NCBI GenBank assembly: GCA_965207565.1 | Contig: CBDBMQ010000024.1 | Span: 1-64,000 of the forward strand | Source: Bin80 sp965207565 | Lineage (GTDB): Bacteria > Bacteroidota > Rhodothermia > Rhodothermales > Bin80 | Length of the DNA: 64,000 nucleotides | Direction: 5' to 3' | In this document: piece by piece, positions 36,071-45,102 of the stretch | How positions within the stretch are numbered: the stretch's first letter is position 1 | Layout: each line of letters begins with the position of its first letter | The notes under the pieces: generated by a model | Told to the model about the DNA's origin: nothing | Database searches by the model: none | Seen by the model: only the letters and a program-made list of their open reading frames with translations | Made by a program: the position numbers and the translations under genes

Positions 36071-37055
36071 GCTCGACGGGTCGTTGGGGGGCAATGGGAC
36101 CTCCTTTGACCTGGATTCCCATACCATCCCCTACCATGGAGAGGATGCCCTGATTGAAAAATATTTCGTCTCCAAGCGCAGTCGCAGTCAGAAAGGGACC
36201 CTCTCGCTTGTGGTACGCGATGCCGATGCACAGATTCGCAAAACAAATCGTCACGATTCGCTCCCGCAGTTTCTCCAATTCTGGCGCGAACAGACCGGTG
36301 CCTATCCCCGGGAAGTGGTCTTTAACAGTACCTTTACCACCTACGCGCACTTGCAAAAGCTGACCGACCTCGGGATTGATTTCCTGACTCTCAGAAGACG
36401 GTCCCGCAACATGGTCGAGGCTCTGAATGAGGTGCCGTCAGACCAGTGGCAACGTATCCGGCTCACCAATGTCGGACGTACGTTCCGTACCCCCCGCATC
36501 TTGGAAAAAAAAGTCCGCGTCCGAGGCTACAAATCTGAATTACGACAGATCGCCATCCTGGACCTCGGACATGACAAGCCAACGCTGCTGATCACCAATC
36601 AGATGGACGAACATGCCGGTCAATTGATTGACCGATACGCACGGCGCATGATCATCGAAAACACACTGACCGATGCCATTGACTTCTTTCACATGGATGC
36701 GCTTAGCTCTGCTGTCCCCCTCAAAATTGAAATGGATCTCCAACTCACACTCATGGCCAGTACACTCTACCGAGTCCTGGCCCAACGGGTCGGGCGGGGT
36801 ATGGAAACCGCCAAGCCCCGCACACTCTTCGAAAAACTCGTGCGAAATCAAGCCACCATCCAGATCCGATCCAAGGACATCCTGGTCTCCCTCTCCCGAC
36901 GCGTCAACAACCCCTACCTCCTGGCTGCAGGGTACGGAAATGCAGAGGTCCAGATCCCTTGGATGGACAATCGGAAACTGCGCATTATCATCCCCTAAAA
37001 TACCCCCCATTGTCATATCTTAATTCCCCCATATGCCGGTTGAGAATTCAAGCTA
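36070..37055 (+). mobile_element. 5'-truncated DDE transposase element (copy 2)
   Basis: The open frame from about 36070 to 36998 encodes the catalytic part of an IS4/IS1634-like DDE transposase: SFDLDSHTIPYHGEDALIEK with a likely catalytic Asp, VSKRSRSQKGTLSLVVRDAD, RRRSRNMVEALNEVPSDQW and RYARRMIIENTLTDAIDFFH with a likely catalytic Glu. The sequence upstream, back to 35832, is antisense methyltransferase, so the transposase lost its N-terminal ~100 residues. The 3' non-coding end to ~37055 (CCCCCATATGCCGGTTGAGA) is shared with copy 1. Terminal inverted repeats cannot be checked because the left end is gone. Confidence 0.78.
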
Positions 37056-37084
37056 GTGCAGTGCCGCCTCGACCGAATTGGGAC

Positions 37085-38896
37085 TCAAACGAGATCGCCA
37101 CTCATGTCAGGAGAGCGCTCTTTGCGAATTAAATCAAGAAAGGCCTCGAGCGTCATTCCACCCAGATCTTCGCCGGAGCGTGCACGTACCGAGATCGTAT
37201 TCTCTTCTGCTTCACGAGCACCTAGCACCACCATATAGGGCACTTTCAACAGCTCCGCCTCCCGAACCTTGTACCCGATCTTTTCACTTCGAGCATCCAG
37301 CGTGGTTCGCAGCCCCTCAGCCTCAAGCCTGGCATGTATTTCTTTGGCATAGTCCGCCGTGCGATCAGAAATGGGCAGAACACGAACTTGCTCCGGTGCC
37401 AGCCATAATGGAAATACCCCCGCACAATGTTCAACCAAAACTCCGATAAACCGCTCCAGTGAGCCAAAGGGGGCACGGTGTATCATCGCTGGCCGATGGC
37501 GCTGATCATCTGCTCCCGTATACCAAAGATCAAACCGTTCCGGTAGGTTGTAATCAAGCTGGACTGTACCCAACTGCCACTGCCGACCGAGCGCATCGCG
37601 GACCATAAAGTCAACCTTCGGCCCATAAAACGCCGCTTCCCCCAACTCCTCGTGCACATTGAGGTCCATTCCATGCACAACTTTGCGCATGGAATCCTCG
37701 GCTTCATTCCAATTCTCTTCCGAGCCGGTATATTTCTCATGGTTCTGAGGATCGCGTAGCGATAACTGCACACTAAAATCGTTAAAATCCAGTGCACGCA
37801 GAACCCGAAGTGCAAGATCAACAGAATCCCGAATCTCTTCCTCCACTTGGTCATGCCGGCAAAAAATGTGTGCGTCATCAACCGTGAACCCGCGGACACG
37901 CGTCAAACCGCCAAGCTCCCCCGTCTGCTCATACCGGTATACCTGTCCGAATTCTGCCAGTCGCACAGGCAATTCCCGATAACTGCGGCGCTTGTGCGCA
38001 TAGATCTCGATATGGTGTGGGCAGTTCATGGGTTTGAGCAGATAGCCATCCATCCCGTGTGAACTCATGGGCGGAAATTGACTTTCGCTGTAATAGGGGT
38101 AGTGCCCGCTGGTCCGGTAAAGATCAAGATGCCCGATATGTGGGGTGATGACCGGCTCATAACCACGCCGAAGCTGCTCTTCTCGCAGGAAATCCACTAA
38201 CGTTTCGCGAAGCATGGTCCCTGCCGGAAGCCAGAGTGGAAGCCCTGGCCCAACCTTCTCGCTGAACATGAACAGCTCCAGCTTTTTTCCCAATACCCGG
38301 TGATCTCGGGCACGGGCCTGCTCCAGACGCTCCAAATATGCATCCAATTGCGTCCGGTTCTTCCACGCCGTTCCATAAATCCGCGTGAGTTGCGTACGCT
38401 TGGCATCCCCACGCCAGTAAGCCCCAGCAATGGACAAAAGCTTAATGCCATTGGGTTTGATGTATCCCGTATGCGGGATGTGTGGTCCCCGGCAGAGGTC
38501 AACAAAAGAGTCCTGCTGATAGACGGTCAGCCGCGTGTCTCCATTCTCGGCTGCCAGTTCCTCAATCAACTCCATTTTGTAGGGGTTGTCCTCAAAGAGT
38601 TTATAGGCTTCCTCCAGCGTCACCTCGCGGATCTCAAAACGATAACGCCCTTTGATGATTGCCCGCATTCGCTCTTCAATCCAGACCAGATCCTCCTCGT
38701 GCGGCGGACGCTCCATTTCGAAGTCGTAGTAGAAACGATCTTCAATCGGTGGTCCGATGGTCGGCTTTGCATCAGGAAAGCGCTCCAGAACGGCCTGCGC
38801 CATGATATGTGCGGCCGAATGGCGTATTTTATAGAGAGCAGGATCGTACCCCTCTGGAATGTACGTTTCGGCGCGCTCCAAGAGCTCTTTGAGCAT
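37085..38896 (-). CDS. thrS: threonyl-tRNA synthetase lacking the TGS domain
   Basis: A class II synthetase that charges tRNA-Thr. The start chosen is MLKELLERAETYIPEGYDPA; an in-frame ATG 30 bases upstream is possible. The editing domain is present (IRHSAAHIMAQAVLERFPDA and DSFVDLCRGPHIPHTGYI). The catalytic core has PMNCPHHIEIYAHKRRSYRE, TRVRGFTVDDAHIFC and MIHRAPFGSLERFIGVLVEH. A C-terminal anticodon-binding domain begins near LPISDRTADYAKEI. The N-terminal TGS domain (~60 residues), usual in bacterial ThrS, is absent. The upstream bases to the divergent gene leave no room for it. Confidence 0.95.
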   Translation of the reverse strand: MLKELLERAETYIPEGYDPALYKIRHSAAHIMAQAVLERFPDAKPTIGPPIEDRFYYDFEMERPPHEEDLVWIEERMRAIIKGRYRFEIREVTLEEAYKLFEDNPYKMELIEELAAENGDTRLTVYQQDSFVDLCRGPHIPHTGYIKPNGIKLLSIAGAYWRGDAKRTQLTRIYGTAWKNRTQLDAYLERLEQARARDHRVLGKKLELFMFSEKVGPGLPLWLPAGTMLRETLVDFLREEQLRRGYEPVITPHIGHLDLYRTSGHYPYYSESQFPPMSSHGMDGYLLKPMNCPHHIEIYAHKRRSYRELPVRLAEFGQVYRYEQTGELGGLTRVRGFTVDDAHIFCRHDQVEEEIRDSVDLALRVLRALDFNDFSVQLSLRDPQNHEKYTGSEENWNEAEDSMRKVVHGMDLNVHEELGEAAFYGPKVDFMVRDALGRQWQLGTVQLDYNLPERFDLWYTGADDQRHRPAMIHRAPFGSLERFIGVLVEHCAGVFPLWLAPEQVRVLPISDRTADYAKEIHARLEAEGLRTTLDARSEKIGYKVREAELLKVPYMVVLGAREAEENTISVRARSGEDLGGMTLEAFLDLIRKERSPDMSGDLV

Positions 38897-38962
38897 GCGT
38901 AAATATAAATTATTATTAGGCAGCAAAGGGACACGCGTTCAGGGACAAGGTGTTCCCACAAG

Positions 38963-40645
38963 ATGACCGCCAGAGATCTTCAGGCCCTGTTGGAAGGCAC
39001 GGGGGACCCCGTTCGGGCCGCACATAGTCAAGGCTTTTTCAAAACCGGCCCGGGAGAGTACGGGGAGGGAGATATTTTTCGTGGCATCACAGTGCCTGAG
39101 CTTCGGAAAATTGCCCGATGCTGGAAAAAGGTCCCGCTTGAGGAGATGACCCTGTTATTGCAATCCCCTTACCATGAGGACCGGTTTGTAGCTCTGTGTC
39201 TTCTCGTTCATTCCTTCCAGCACGGCAACGAGGATGCCGTGTATCATGCGTATCTGGAGCATATCCCCTTCATTAACAACTGGGACCTGGTTGATACCAG
39301 CTGTCATAAGATCGTGGGATCATACCTGTTCAGGCGCCCACGAACCTTGTTGTATTTGTTTGCACGCAGCAAAAATCTATGGGAACGCCGCATTGCGATG
39401 GTGTCCACATACTATTTCATCAAGCGTGACCAGCTCGGCGATACATTAGCTCTTGCAGACTTGCTTTCGGGCGATCAGGAGGACCTGATCCATAAAGCCA
39501 GTGGCTGGATGCTCCGTGAAGCAGGAAAACGCGATGAATCTGTGCTCGTCAAATTTTTGAATGACCCCACCGTAACCCTGCCCAGAACGGCCCTCAGATA
39601 CGCGATTGAGCGCTTCCCCGCACCCGTGAGAAAAGAATACCTGCAAAATCATGCGGTAGCGAATCCCATTCAGTCTATGACTCAACAAACGCCCCATTGG
39701 CGAGCATATAGATATGTGATGGATGCCGCCATAGAGCTGAAGGGAGGCGTTATCCAGACTCCTGTCCTCCAATCGGACGCACTGGCAAAAAACAGCGGAG
39801 CAGATGTTTTTCTGAAGCTTGAGAATGAGCAGCATACCGGATCATTCAAGTATCGAGGGGCACTGAACAAGCTCTTGTCTCTTGGAGGATCTCCGCCTTC
39901 GGTCATCGGAGCGTCTACCGGCAATCACGGCCTTGCCATGTCTATGGTTTTGCGTGAACTTGAGTTGGAGGGAACCATCTTTTTGCCTTCCACGACCGCC
40001 AAACATAAAGTGAACTCGCTCCGTGAACATGACATTAACCTGGCCTTCCATGGGGAGGACGGCATTGATGCCGAACAAAAAGCACGTCAGACCGCAGAGC
40101 AGGAAGGAAGTGCATTCATTTCTCCTTACAATGATTTACAAATCATCGCAGGTCAGGGAACGATTGGCGTGGAACTCCTGGGGCAGATTGGGCCACTTGA
40201 CTATCTCTTTGCCTCTGTCGGTGGTGGTGGACTGATCAGCGGCATTGCACTTGCACTGAAAACCCATCTCCCGACGGTCACGATTGTGGGCTGCTCTCCG
40301 GAAAGGTCCAACGTCATGCAGAAATCCGTAGAGGCTGGAGTCATCGTTGAACAACCTCTGCAGCCGACACTCTCCGATGGTACTGCCGGTGGCATTGAGG
40401 CGGATTCCGTGACACTGCCGCTGTGTATGGAGTTAGTCAATGACTGGGTTAGCGCTACCGAAGAAGAAATCGCCGGTGCTATGAGGTTGGTCTATCAGGA
40501 ACATGGGATCAAAATCGAAGGAGCTGCAGCCGTCACCGTTGCCTGTTTTCTGGGATACAGAAAATGCCTCACTGGAAAGCGAGTGGCACTGGTGATCTGT
40601 GGTGGAAATATATCTGACGAACATTTTGATACAGTGCTGTCCTAG
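38963..40645 (+). CDS. apparent fusion: AlkD-like DNA glycosylase plus threonine dehydratase-like PLP enzyme
   Basis: Residues 1-~230 form a HEAT-like AlkD fold that excises alkylated bases, with the diagnostic NNWDLVDTSCHKIVGSYLF. Residues ~239-560 are a fold-type II PLP enzyme like threonine/serine dehydratase: FLKLENEQHTGSFKYRGALN with the PLP lysine, GASTGNHGLAMSM, and the phosphate loop SVGGGGLISGIALAL; no C-terminal ACT domain. The two activities are unrelated. At the joint, the A4 run at 39645-39648 shortened by one A would give LQIMR and a stop, and the second gene would begin at ATG 39677 (MTQQTPHWRAYRY). So two adjacent genes joined by a one-base error is at least as likely as a true fusion. 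Confidence 0.85.
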   Translation: MTARDLQALLEGTGDPVRAAHSQGFFKTGPGEYGEGDIFRGITVPELRKIARCWKKVPLEEMTLLLQSPYHEDRFVALCLLVHSFQHGNEDAVYHAYLEHIPFINNWDLVDTSCHKIVGSYLFRRPRTLLYLFARSKNLWERRIAMVSTYYFIKRDQLGDTLALADLLSGDQEDLIHKASGWMLREAGKRDESVLVKFLNDPTVTLPRTALRYAIERFPAPVRKEYLQNHAVANPIQSMTQQTPHWRAYRYVMDAAIELKGGVIQTPVLQSDALAKNSGADVFLKLENEQHTGSFKYRGALNKLLSLGGSPPSVIGASTGNHGLAMSMVLRELELEGTIFLPSTTAKHKVNSLREHDINLAFHGEDGIDAEQKARQTAEQEGSAFISPYNDLQIIAGQGTIGVELLGQIGPLDYLFASVGGGGLISGIALALKTHLPTVTIVGCSPERSNVMQKSVEAGVIVEQPLQPTLSDGTAGGIEADSVTLPLCMELVNDWVSATEEEIAGAMRLVYQEHGIKIEGAAAVTVACFLGYRKCLTGKRVALVICGGNISDEHFDTVLS

Positions 40646-40735
40646 GATTCATAGGGTTACTGAATGATGCTATATCTTGGAGCAAACGGCAAATTTAAAT
40701 TGCCAACTCATCGAACACTCACCACCTCTTATCCC

Positions 40736-41275
40736 ATGCACATCCGATTCTACATCATTTCTATCATTCTCCTCTTTGCCGGGGCCGCCGGCAACGTTCG
40801 TGCGCAGGGCTTAAGCCCGGAAGAGCGCCTAGATTCACTGGGCATTCAACTCACCCAGCCGCCCTCCCCTGTTGCCAACTATGTGCGTGCCGTCCAAACC
40901 GGCAACCTGGTATTTCTGGCGGGACATGGGCCCTATTTGCCAGACGGCACCTATATCACGGGAAAACTTGGGCATGATCTTACGCTTGAAGAAGGCTACG
41001 CGGCAGCGCGGCAAACGGCAATCGTACTCCTGGCTTCCCTAAAACATGAGATCGGGGATCTGAGCCGCGTTACCCGGATTGTGAAAGTCAATGGCATGGT
41101 GAACGCAACCCCTGATTACACCGATCACCCAAATGTCATCAACGGATGTTCCGATCTCCTGGTGGAGGTTTTCGGCCCTGAGATCGGAAGACATGCACGG
41201 GCGGCAGTCGGGATGAATTCTCTGCCAATCGGGATCGCCGTAGAAATTGAGATGGTCGTAGAGGTGGCTCTATAA
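40736..41275 (+). CDS. secreted RidA (YjgF/UK114) family protein
   Basis: RidA proteins hydrolyse reactive enamine/imine intermediates released by PLP dehydratases such as the one upstream. The start chosen is MHIRFYIISIILLFAGAAGN, a signal peptide cut near VRAQG; a 24-residue longer start is in frame. The core PVANYVRAVQTGNLVFLAGH, YAAARQTAIVLLASLKHEIG and FGPEIGRHARAAVGMNSLPI matches the family, with the conserved Arg in GRHARAAVG. Most RidA proteins are cytosolic, so a signal peptide indicates a periplasmic member. It lies 90 bases after the dehydratase. Confidence 0.88.
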   Translation: MHIRFYIISIILLFAGAAGNVRAQGLSPEERLDSLGIQLTQPPSPVANYVRAVQTGNLVFLAGHGPYLPDGTYITGKLGHDLTLEEGYAAARQTAIVLLASLKHEIGDLSRVTRIVKVNGMVNATPDYTDHPNVINGCSDLLVEVFGPEIGRHARAAVGMNSLPIGIAVEIEMVVEVAL

Positions 41276-42817
41276 CTCGATCCCCATCGCGCTCTTCAAG
41301 GCGGCTTCGGCATTCATGAGACGACCGATCACGGGAGTGTCAGGGATTTCCGTGCCGGTTTCATGCAGGATCGTGTACGCCTCTTCTGATGTAAGCTCAG
41401 GATTCATGGATCGCATCACCCCCATCAAACCTGCGACAACGGGAGTTGCCATTGAGGTCCCACTCATCGGCTTGTACTGCCCATCAAGGAAAGAGGAATA
41501 GAGGTCCACCCCTGGGGCTGCAAGCGGACGAGAGAGGCTCCCGACCATGTTGGAGAACTCGGCCTTGGTAAGATCCTGATCCACTGCAGCAACTGCAATC
41601 ACGCCCTCAATATTCGACGGGAAATGATCAATGGCATCTTCGTCGGCATTCCCCGCTGAAGCAGCGATAATCACTCCTTGATCCAATGCGTATTCCACAG
41701 CATTGACCAGTACTCGGGGCTGCGCCTGTGATTTGCTTCCCAATGACATCGAAATAACATCTACCTGGGCTTTGGACGCATCAATGATTGCCTGAGCAAT
41801 CTGCTCCAGTGAACCCTGGCCACTCTCAGAGAGTGCCCGGAATCCCAGTACTTCTATAAAGCGCCCCTCCCAGTTCAGTGAAGCAATCCCGAGACCGTTA
41901 TTGGTCACTGCACCAGCAAGCCCTGCGCAGTGTGTCCCATGGCCATGAGCGTCGTCCTCAACCCCTTCAACATAAACGGCCTGCAAGTCCTCATGCATTG
42001 ATTCCACCCCCGTATCCAGGATTGCCACACGGGCTTTGCGTACGGGATTGGCATTTTCCAATACTGCGTGGGCCTCATGCACTTGAACTGCATCTAATCC
42101 CCACTGCAGGCCTACATATGGATCGTCCTCTATGACCGTCTTCGAGGATTCATCCGGCATTCGATCCGACGAAGGAAGTGAGAGATGTACATCAATATTG
42201 AGTTCTACATGGTCCACATTCTCTGAGTCCGCCCGAAGTGCATCCATCACGGATCTGATATGGCGCGGTGATACTTGAACGAGGTACACCTGGGCCAAAT
42301 CGACATCCTCAGAGAGGGTGACCGTGGGAAATGCACGCTCCCATGTCTGTGCATAGCGATTCAGGATTCCTTCTACCTCACTGATCGAATCGTCAGACCC
42401 CAATTCCACCAGAATAGACTGCATGTCCCGATCCCAAATTGACTGCCACAGGAATCTGGCACCAAAAAGTAATCCCGACAGAATCAGAGAGGCCACTCCC
42501 AAAATCACGAATGGACGTGCGCTGTCTGCCAGCTTTCTGACTCCCATATACGTTGCAGCCAGAAGTAAACTGATCCCGGTGTCACGAAGCAATTCAATCC
42601 CGACCTGAACCACTCCTCCCCCTGACCAGAGCCTTGCAATCACAGCACCGGCCGCCAAGGCAAAACCAGTCAGGATCGCCCAGGAACCGTTCCCCTTATG
42701 CCCAATGCCGACGGCAATTAAGAGCAGCGCAATTGCTGTGATAACGGTCAGAGTATCCATGAAATACCAAAATGGACTCTGTTCACTACGATCAGCCGTG
42801 CACCGGGTTGCATCCAT
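41270..42817 (-). CDS. membrane-anchored subtilisin-like serine protease (S8)
   Basis: About 515 residues. The start chosen is MDATRCTADRSEQSPFWYFM; longer starts at 42838 and 42853 would run into glpK. The N-terminal ~130 residues hold four predicted membrane helices (VITAIALLLIAVGIG, WAILTGFALAAGAVIARLW, ISLLLAATYMGVRKL, PFVILGVASLILSGLLFGAR). A periplasmic segment and the S8 domain follow: catalytic Asp in VAILDTGVESMHEDL, His in AHGHGTHCAGLAGAV, oxyanion Asn in AASAGNADED, and Ser in MSGTSMATPVVAGLMG. All triad residues are present. The four-helix N-terminus in place of a signal peptide is unusual. Confidence 0.88.
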   Translation of the reverse strand: MDATRCTADRSEQSPFWYFMDTLTVITAIALLLIAVGIGHKGNGSWAILTGFALAAGAVIARLWSGGGVVQVGIELLRDTGISLLLAATYMGVRKLADSARPFVILGVASLILSGLLFGARFLWQSIWDRDMQSILVELGSDDSISEVEGILNRYAQTWERAFPTVTLSEDVDLAQVYLVQVSPRHIRSVMDALRADSENVDHVELNIDVHLSLPSSDRMPDESSKTVIEDDPYVGLQWGLDAVQVHEAHAVLENANPVRKARVAILDTGVESMHEDLQAVYVEGVEDDAHGHGTHCAGLAGAVTNNGLGIASLNWEGRFIEVLGFRALSESGQGSLEQIAQAIIDASKAQVDVISMSLGSKSQAQPRVLVNAVEYALDQGVIIAASAGNADEDAIDHFPSNIEGVIAVAAVDQDLTKAEFSNMVGSLSRPLAAPGVDLYSSFLDGQYKPMSGTSMATPVVAGLMGVMRSMNPELTSEEAYTILHETGTEIPDTPVIGRLMNAEAALKSAMGIEL

Positions 42818-42851
42818 AATAGTATATTTGTATCTCATACTTTCGTTATAC

Positions 42852-44339
42852 ATGTCTTACATCCTCGCACTGGACCAGGGAACCACAAGCTCCCGCGCAA
42901 TCATTTTTGACCAGGATGGATCAATTCTCGGAATGGCCCAACAGGAATTCCCCCAGATCTACCCACAGCCTGGATGGGTTGAGCATAACCCAAATGACAT
43001 CTGGCAATCGCAACTGTCGGTAGCCGAGCAGGCCCTACAACAATGCGGCCTGCTCTGTGAGGACATCAAGGCCATCGGCATCACCAATCAACGCGAAACC
43101 ACGGTGATGTGGGACCGGACAACTGGCCAGCCAATCCACAATGCCATCGTCTGGCAGGATCGGCGCACCGCCGAAGAATGTGACCAGTTACGCTCGTCGG
43201 GGCATGCAGATTTATTCCAGGCGCGTACAGGTCTGGTGCTGGATGCCTATTTCTCTGGAACGAAAATCAAATGGCTCCTGGATCATATTCCCAATGCCCG
43301 AGACATGGCAGCAGCCGGGCGTTTGTGTGTCGGCACGATCGATACTTGGCTGATCTGGAATCTGACCGGGGGTAGGCAATACTGTACCGACGTTTCGAAT
43401 GCAAGTCGAACTCTACTCTGCAATATCCATCACCACGACTGGGATGAAGAGCTCTGTACACTCTTGGATATTCCAATTGAAATCCTGCCCTCCATCGTCC
43501 CGTCAAGCGGCATCCTTGGAGAAACAAAACTTTTGGGCGCCTCGATCCCTGTTTCGGGAGTCGCTGGTGACCAGCAGGCAGCACTCTTTGGACAGGTATG
43601 TACAAAACCTGGTATGGTCAAAAACACCTACGGCACAGGCTGTTTTTTGCTTATGAATACGGGCGCAGATGCCGTCCCCTCCACCAATCGGCTCCTCACC
43701 ACTGTAGCATGGAAATTGGGAAATCATAGTCAATATGCTCTTGAGGGGAGTGTTTTTGTCGGTGGCGCAGTGGTTCAATGGCTCCGGGATGAACTCGGAA
43801 TCATTCGCTCATCCTCGGATATTGAGGCGCTCGCCTCACAGGTAAGTGATAACGGCGGGGTCACAATTGTCCCTGCATTCACGGGATTGGGAGCTCCACA
43901 CTGGGATCCCTACGCTCGTGGGACCATTACAGGATTGACGCGCGGAAGCAGTGCCGCTCATATTGCCCGGGCAGCACTCGAAAGCATCGCCTATCAAAGT
44001 GCAGATGTGATTAAAGCCATGGAAGCAGATGCAGGTATGGATCTGAAAGAGGTGCGTGTGGACGGAGGAGCAACTGCAAATAATCTACTGATGCAGTTTC
44101 AGGCGGACATCCTCGGTGTCCCCGTGATTCGACCCGTCGTACGCGAAACCACCGCCCTGGGAGCAGCCTATCTGGCTGGAATCGCCGTGGGGCAATGGCC
44201 AGATACAAGTGCGATCAGTAAATTATGGCAGATTGATCAGACCTTTGAACCCCAAATGCCCCGTTCAACCGCACTGGAACGGATGGAGGTTTGGGCAAAG
44301 GCAGTTGAGCGCTCAAAAGGTTGGGCCCGAAAATCGTAA
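42852..44339 (+). CDS. glpK: glycerol kinase
   Basis: GlpK phosphorylates glycerol to glycerol 3-phosphate. The 495-residue protein starts MSYILALDQGTTSSRAIIFD, the FGGY-family opening, and has the signatures ITNQRETTVMWDRTTGQPIH, SGTKIKWLLDHIP, YGTGCFLLMNTG and AFTGLGAPHWDPYARGTITG. It forms an operon with glpF, 14 bases downstream. The start codon is 34 bases from the chosen start of the divergent protease. Confidence 0.97.
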   Translation: MSYILALDQGTTSSRAIIFDQDGSILGMAQQEFPQIYPQPGWVEHNPNDIWQSQLSVAEQALQQCGLLCEDIKAIGITNQRETTVMWDRTTGQPIHNAIVWQDRRTAEECDQLRSSGHADLFQARTGLVLDAYFSGTKIKWLLDHIPNARDMAAAGRLCVGTIDTWLIWNLTGGRQYCTDVSNASRTLLCNIHHHDWDEELCTLLDIPIEILPSIVPSSGILGETKLLGASIPVSGVAGDQQAALFGQVCTKPGMVKNTYGTGCFLLMNTGADAVPSTNRLLTTVAWKLGNHSQYALEGSVFVGGAVVQWLRDELGIIRSSSDIEALASQVSDNGGVTIVPAFTGLGAPHWDPYARGTITGLTRGSSAAHIARAALESIAYQSADVIKAMEADAGMDLKEVRVDGGATANNLLMQFQADILGVPVIRPVVRETTALGAAYLAGIAVGQWPDTSAISKLWQIDQTFEPQMPRSTALERMEVWAKAVERSKGWARKS

Positions 44340-44353
44340 CCAAACCCTGAAAC

Positions 44354-45064
44354 ATGAGTCCATTTATCGGAGAATTGATTGGAACGACCATCCTGCTCCT
44401 TCTCGGAAACGCCGTCGTTGCAAACGTGATACTTAAAAAGACTAAAGGCCATAGCGCTGGTTGGATTGCGATCAATTTTGGCTGGGGAGTCGCCGTCTTC
44501 ATTGCGGTGTTTATCGTCGCCAAGTACAGCGGCGCACATATCAACCCTGCGGTAACTCTTGGACTTGCACTTGCAGGCGAGTTCTCGTGGAATTCCGTTC
44601 CTTCGTACCTTGCTGCACAGTTTTTGGGAGGTGCCCTGGGCGCATTCCTGGTATGGCTGCACTATCGGGACCACTTTGATGTCACTGAGGACGCGGACGT
44701 AAAGCGAGCGGTTTTCTGCACAGCTCCAGCAATTCGAAACTATGCCTCAAACCTCTTGAGCGAGATCATTGCCACATTCGTCCTGGTGTTTGCTGTGCTC
44801 TACCTTGTGGAGCCGGATGTGGGCCTCGGTGCACTGGATGCCATTCCCGTTGGTATCGTCGTTCTGGCCATCGGGCTGACGTTGGGAGGAACCACGGGCT
44901 ATGCGATCAATCCCGCACGTGATCTCAGCCCACGCATTGTTCACGCGTTGCTCCCAATCAAAAACAAAGAAGGGAGCGATTGGAGCTATGCATGGATTCC
45001 CGTTGTGGGACCGATCATCGGAGGCTTGCTGGCGGGAGCTGCCTTTCTTCTGATTGGGAGTTAG
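44354..45064 (+). CDS. glpF: glycerol uptake facilitator (aquaglyceroporin)
   Basis: A MIP-family channel for glycerol of 236 residues with six membrane helices and the two half-helix motifs NPAVTLGLAL and NPARDLSPRIVH. The first helix reads MSPFIGELIGTTILLLLGNA. It supplies substrate to GlpK, its operon partner. Residues GYAINPARD place Asp after the second NPA, as in glyceroporins rather than water-only channels. Confidence 0.95.
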   Translation: MSPFIGELIGTTILLLLGNAVVANVILKKTKGHSAGWIAINFGWGVAVFIAVFIVAKYSGAHINPAVTLGLALAGEFSWNSVPSYLAAQFLGGALGAFLVWLHYRDHFDVTEDADVKRAVFCTAPAIRNYASNLLSEIIATFVLVFAVLYLVEPDVGLGALDAIPVGIVVLAIGLTLGGTTGYAINPARDLSPRIVHALLPIKNKEGSDWSYAWIPVVGPIIGGLLAGAAFLLIGS

Positions 45065-45102
45065 TTCCTGATCTGCCCGGCTGCAATTGATTGATTTTCG
45101 TG

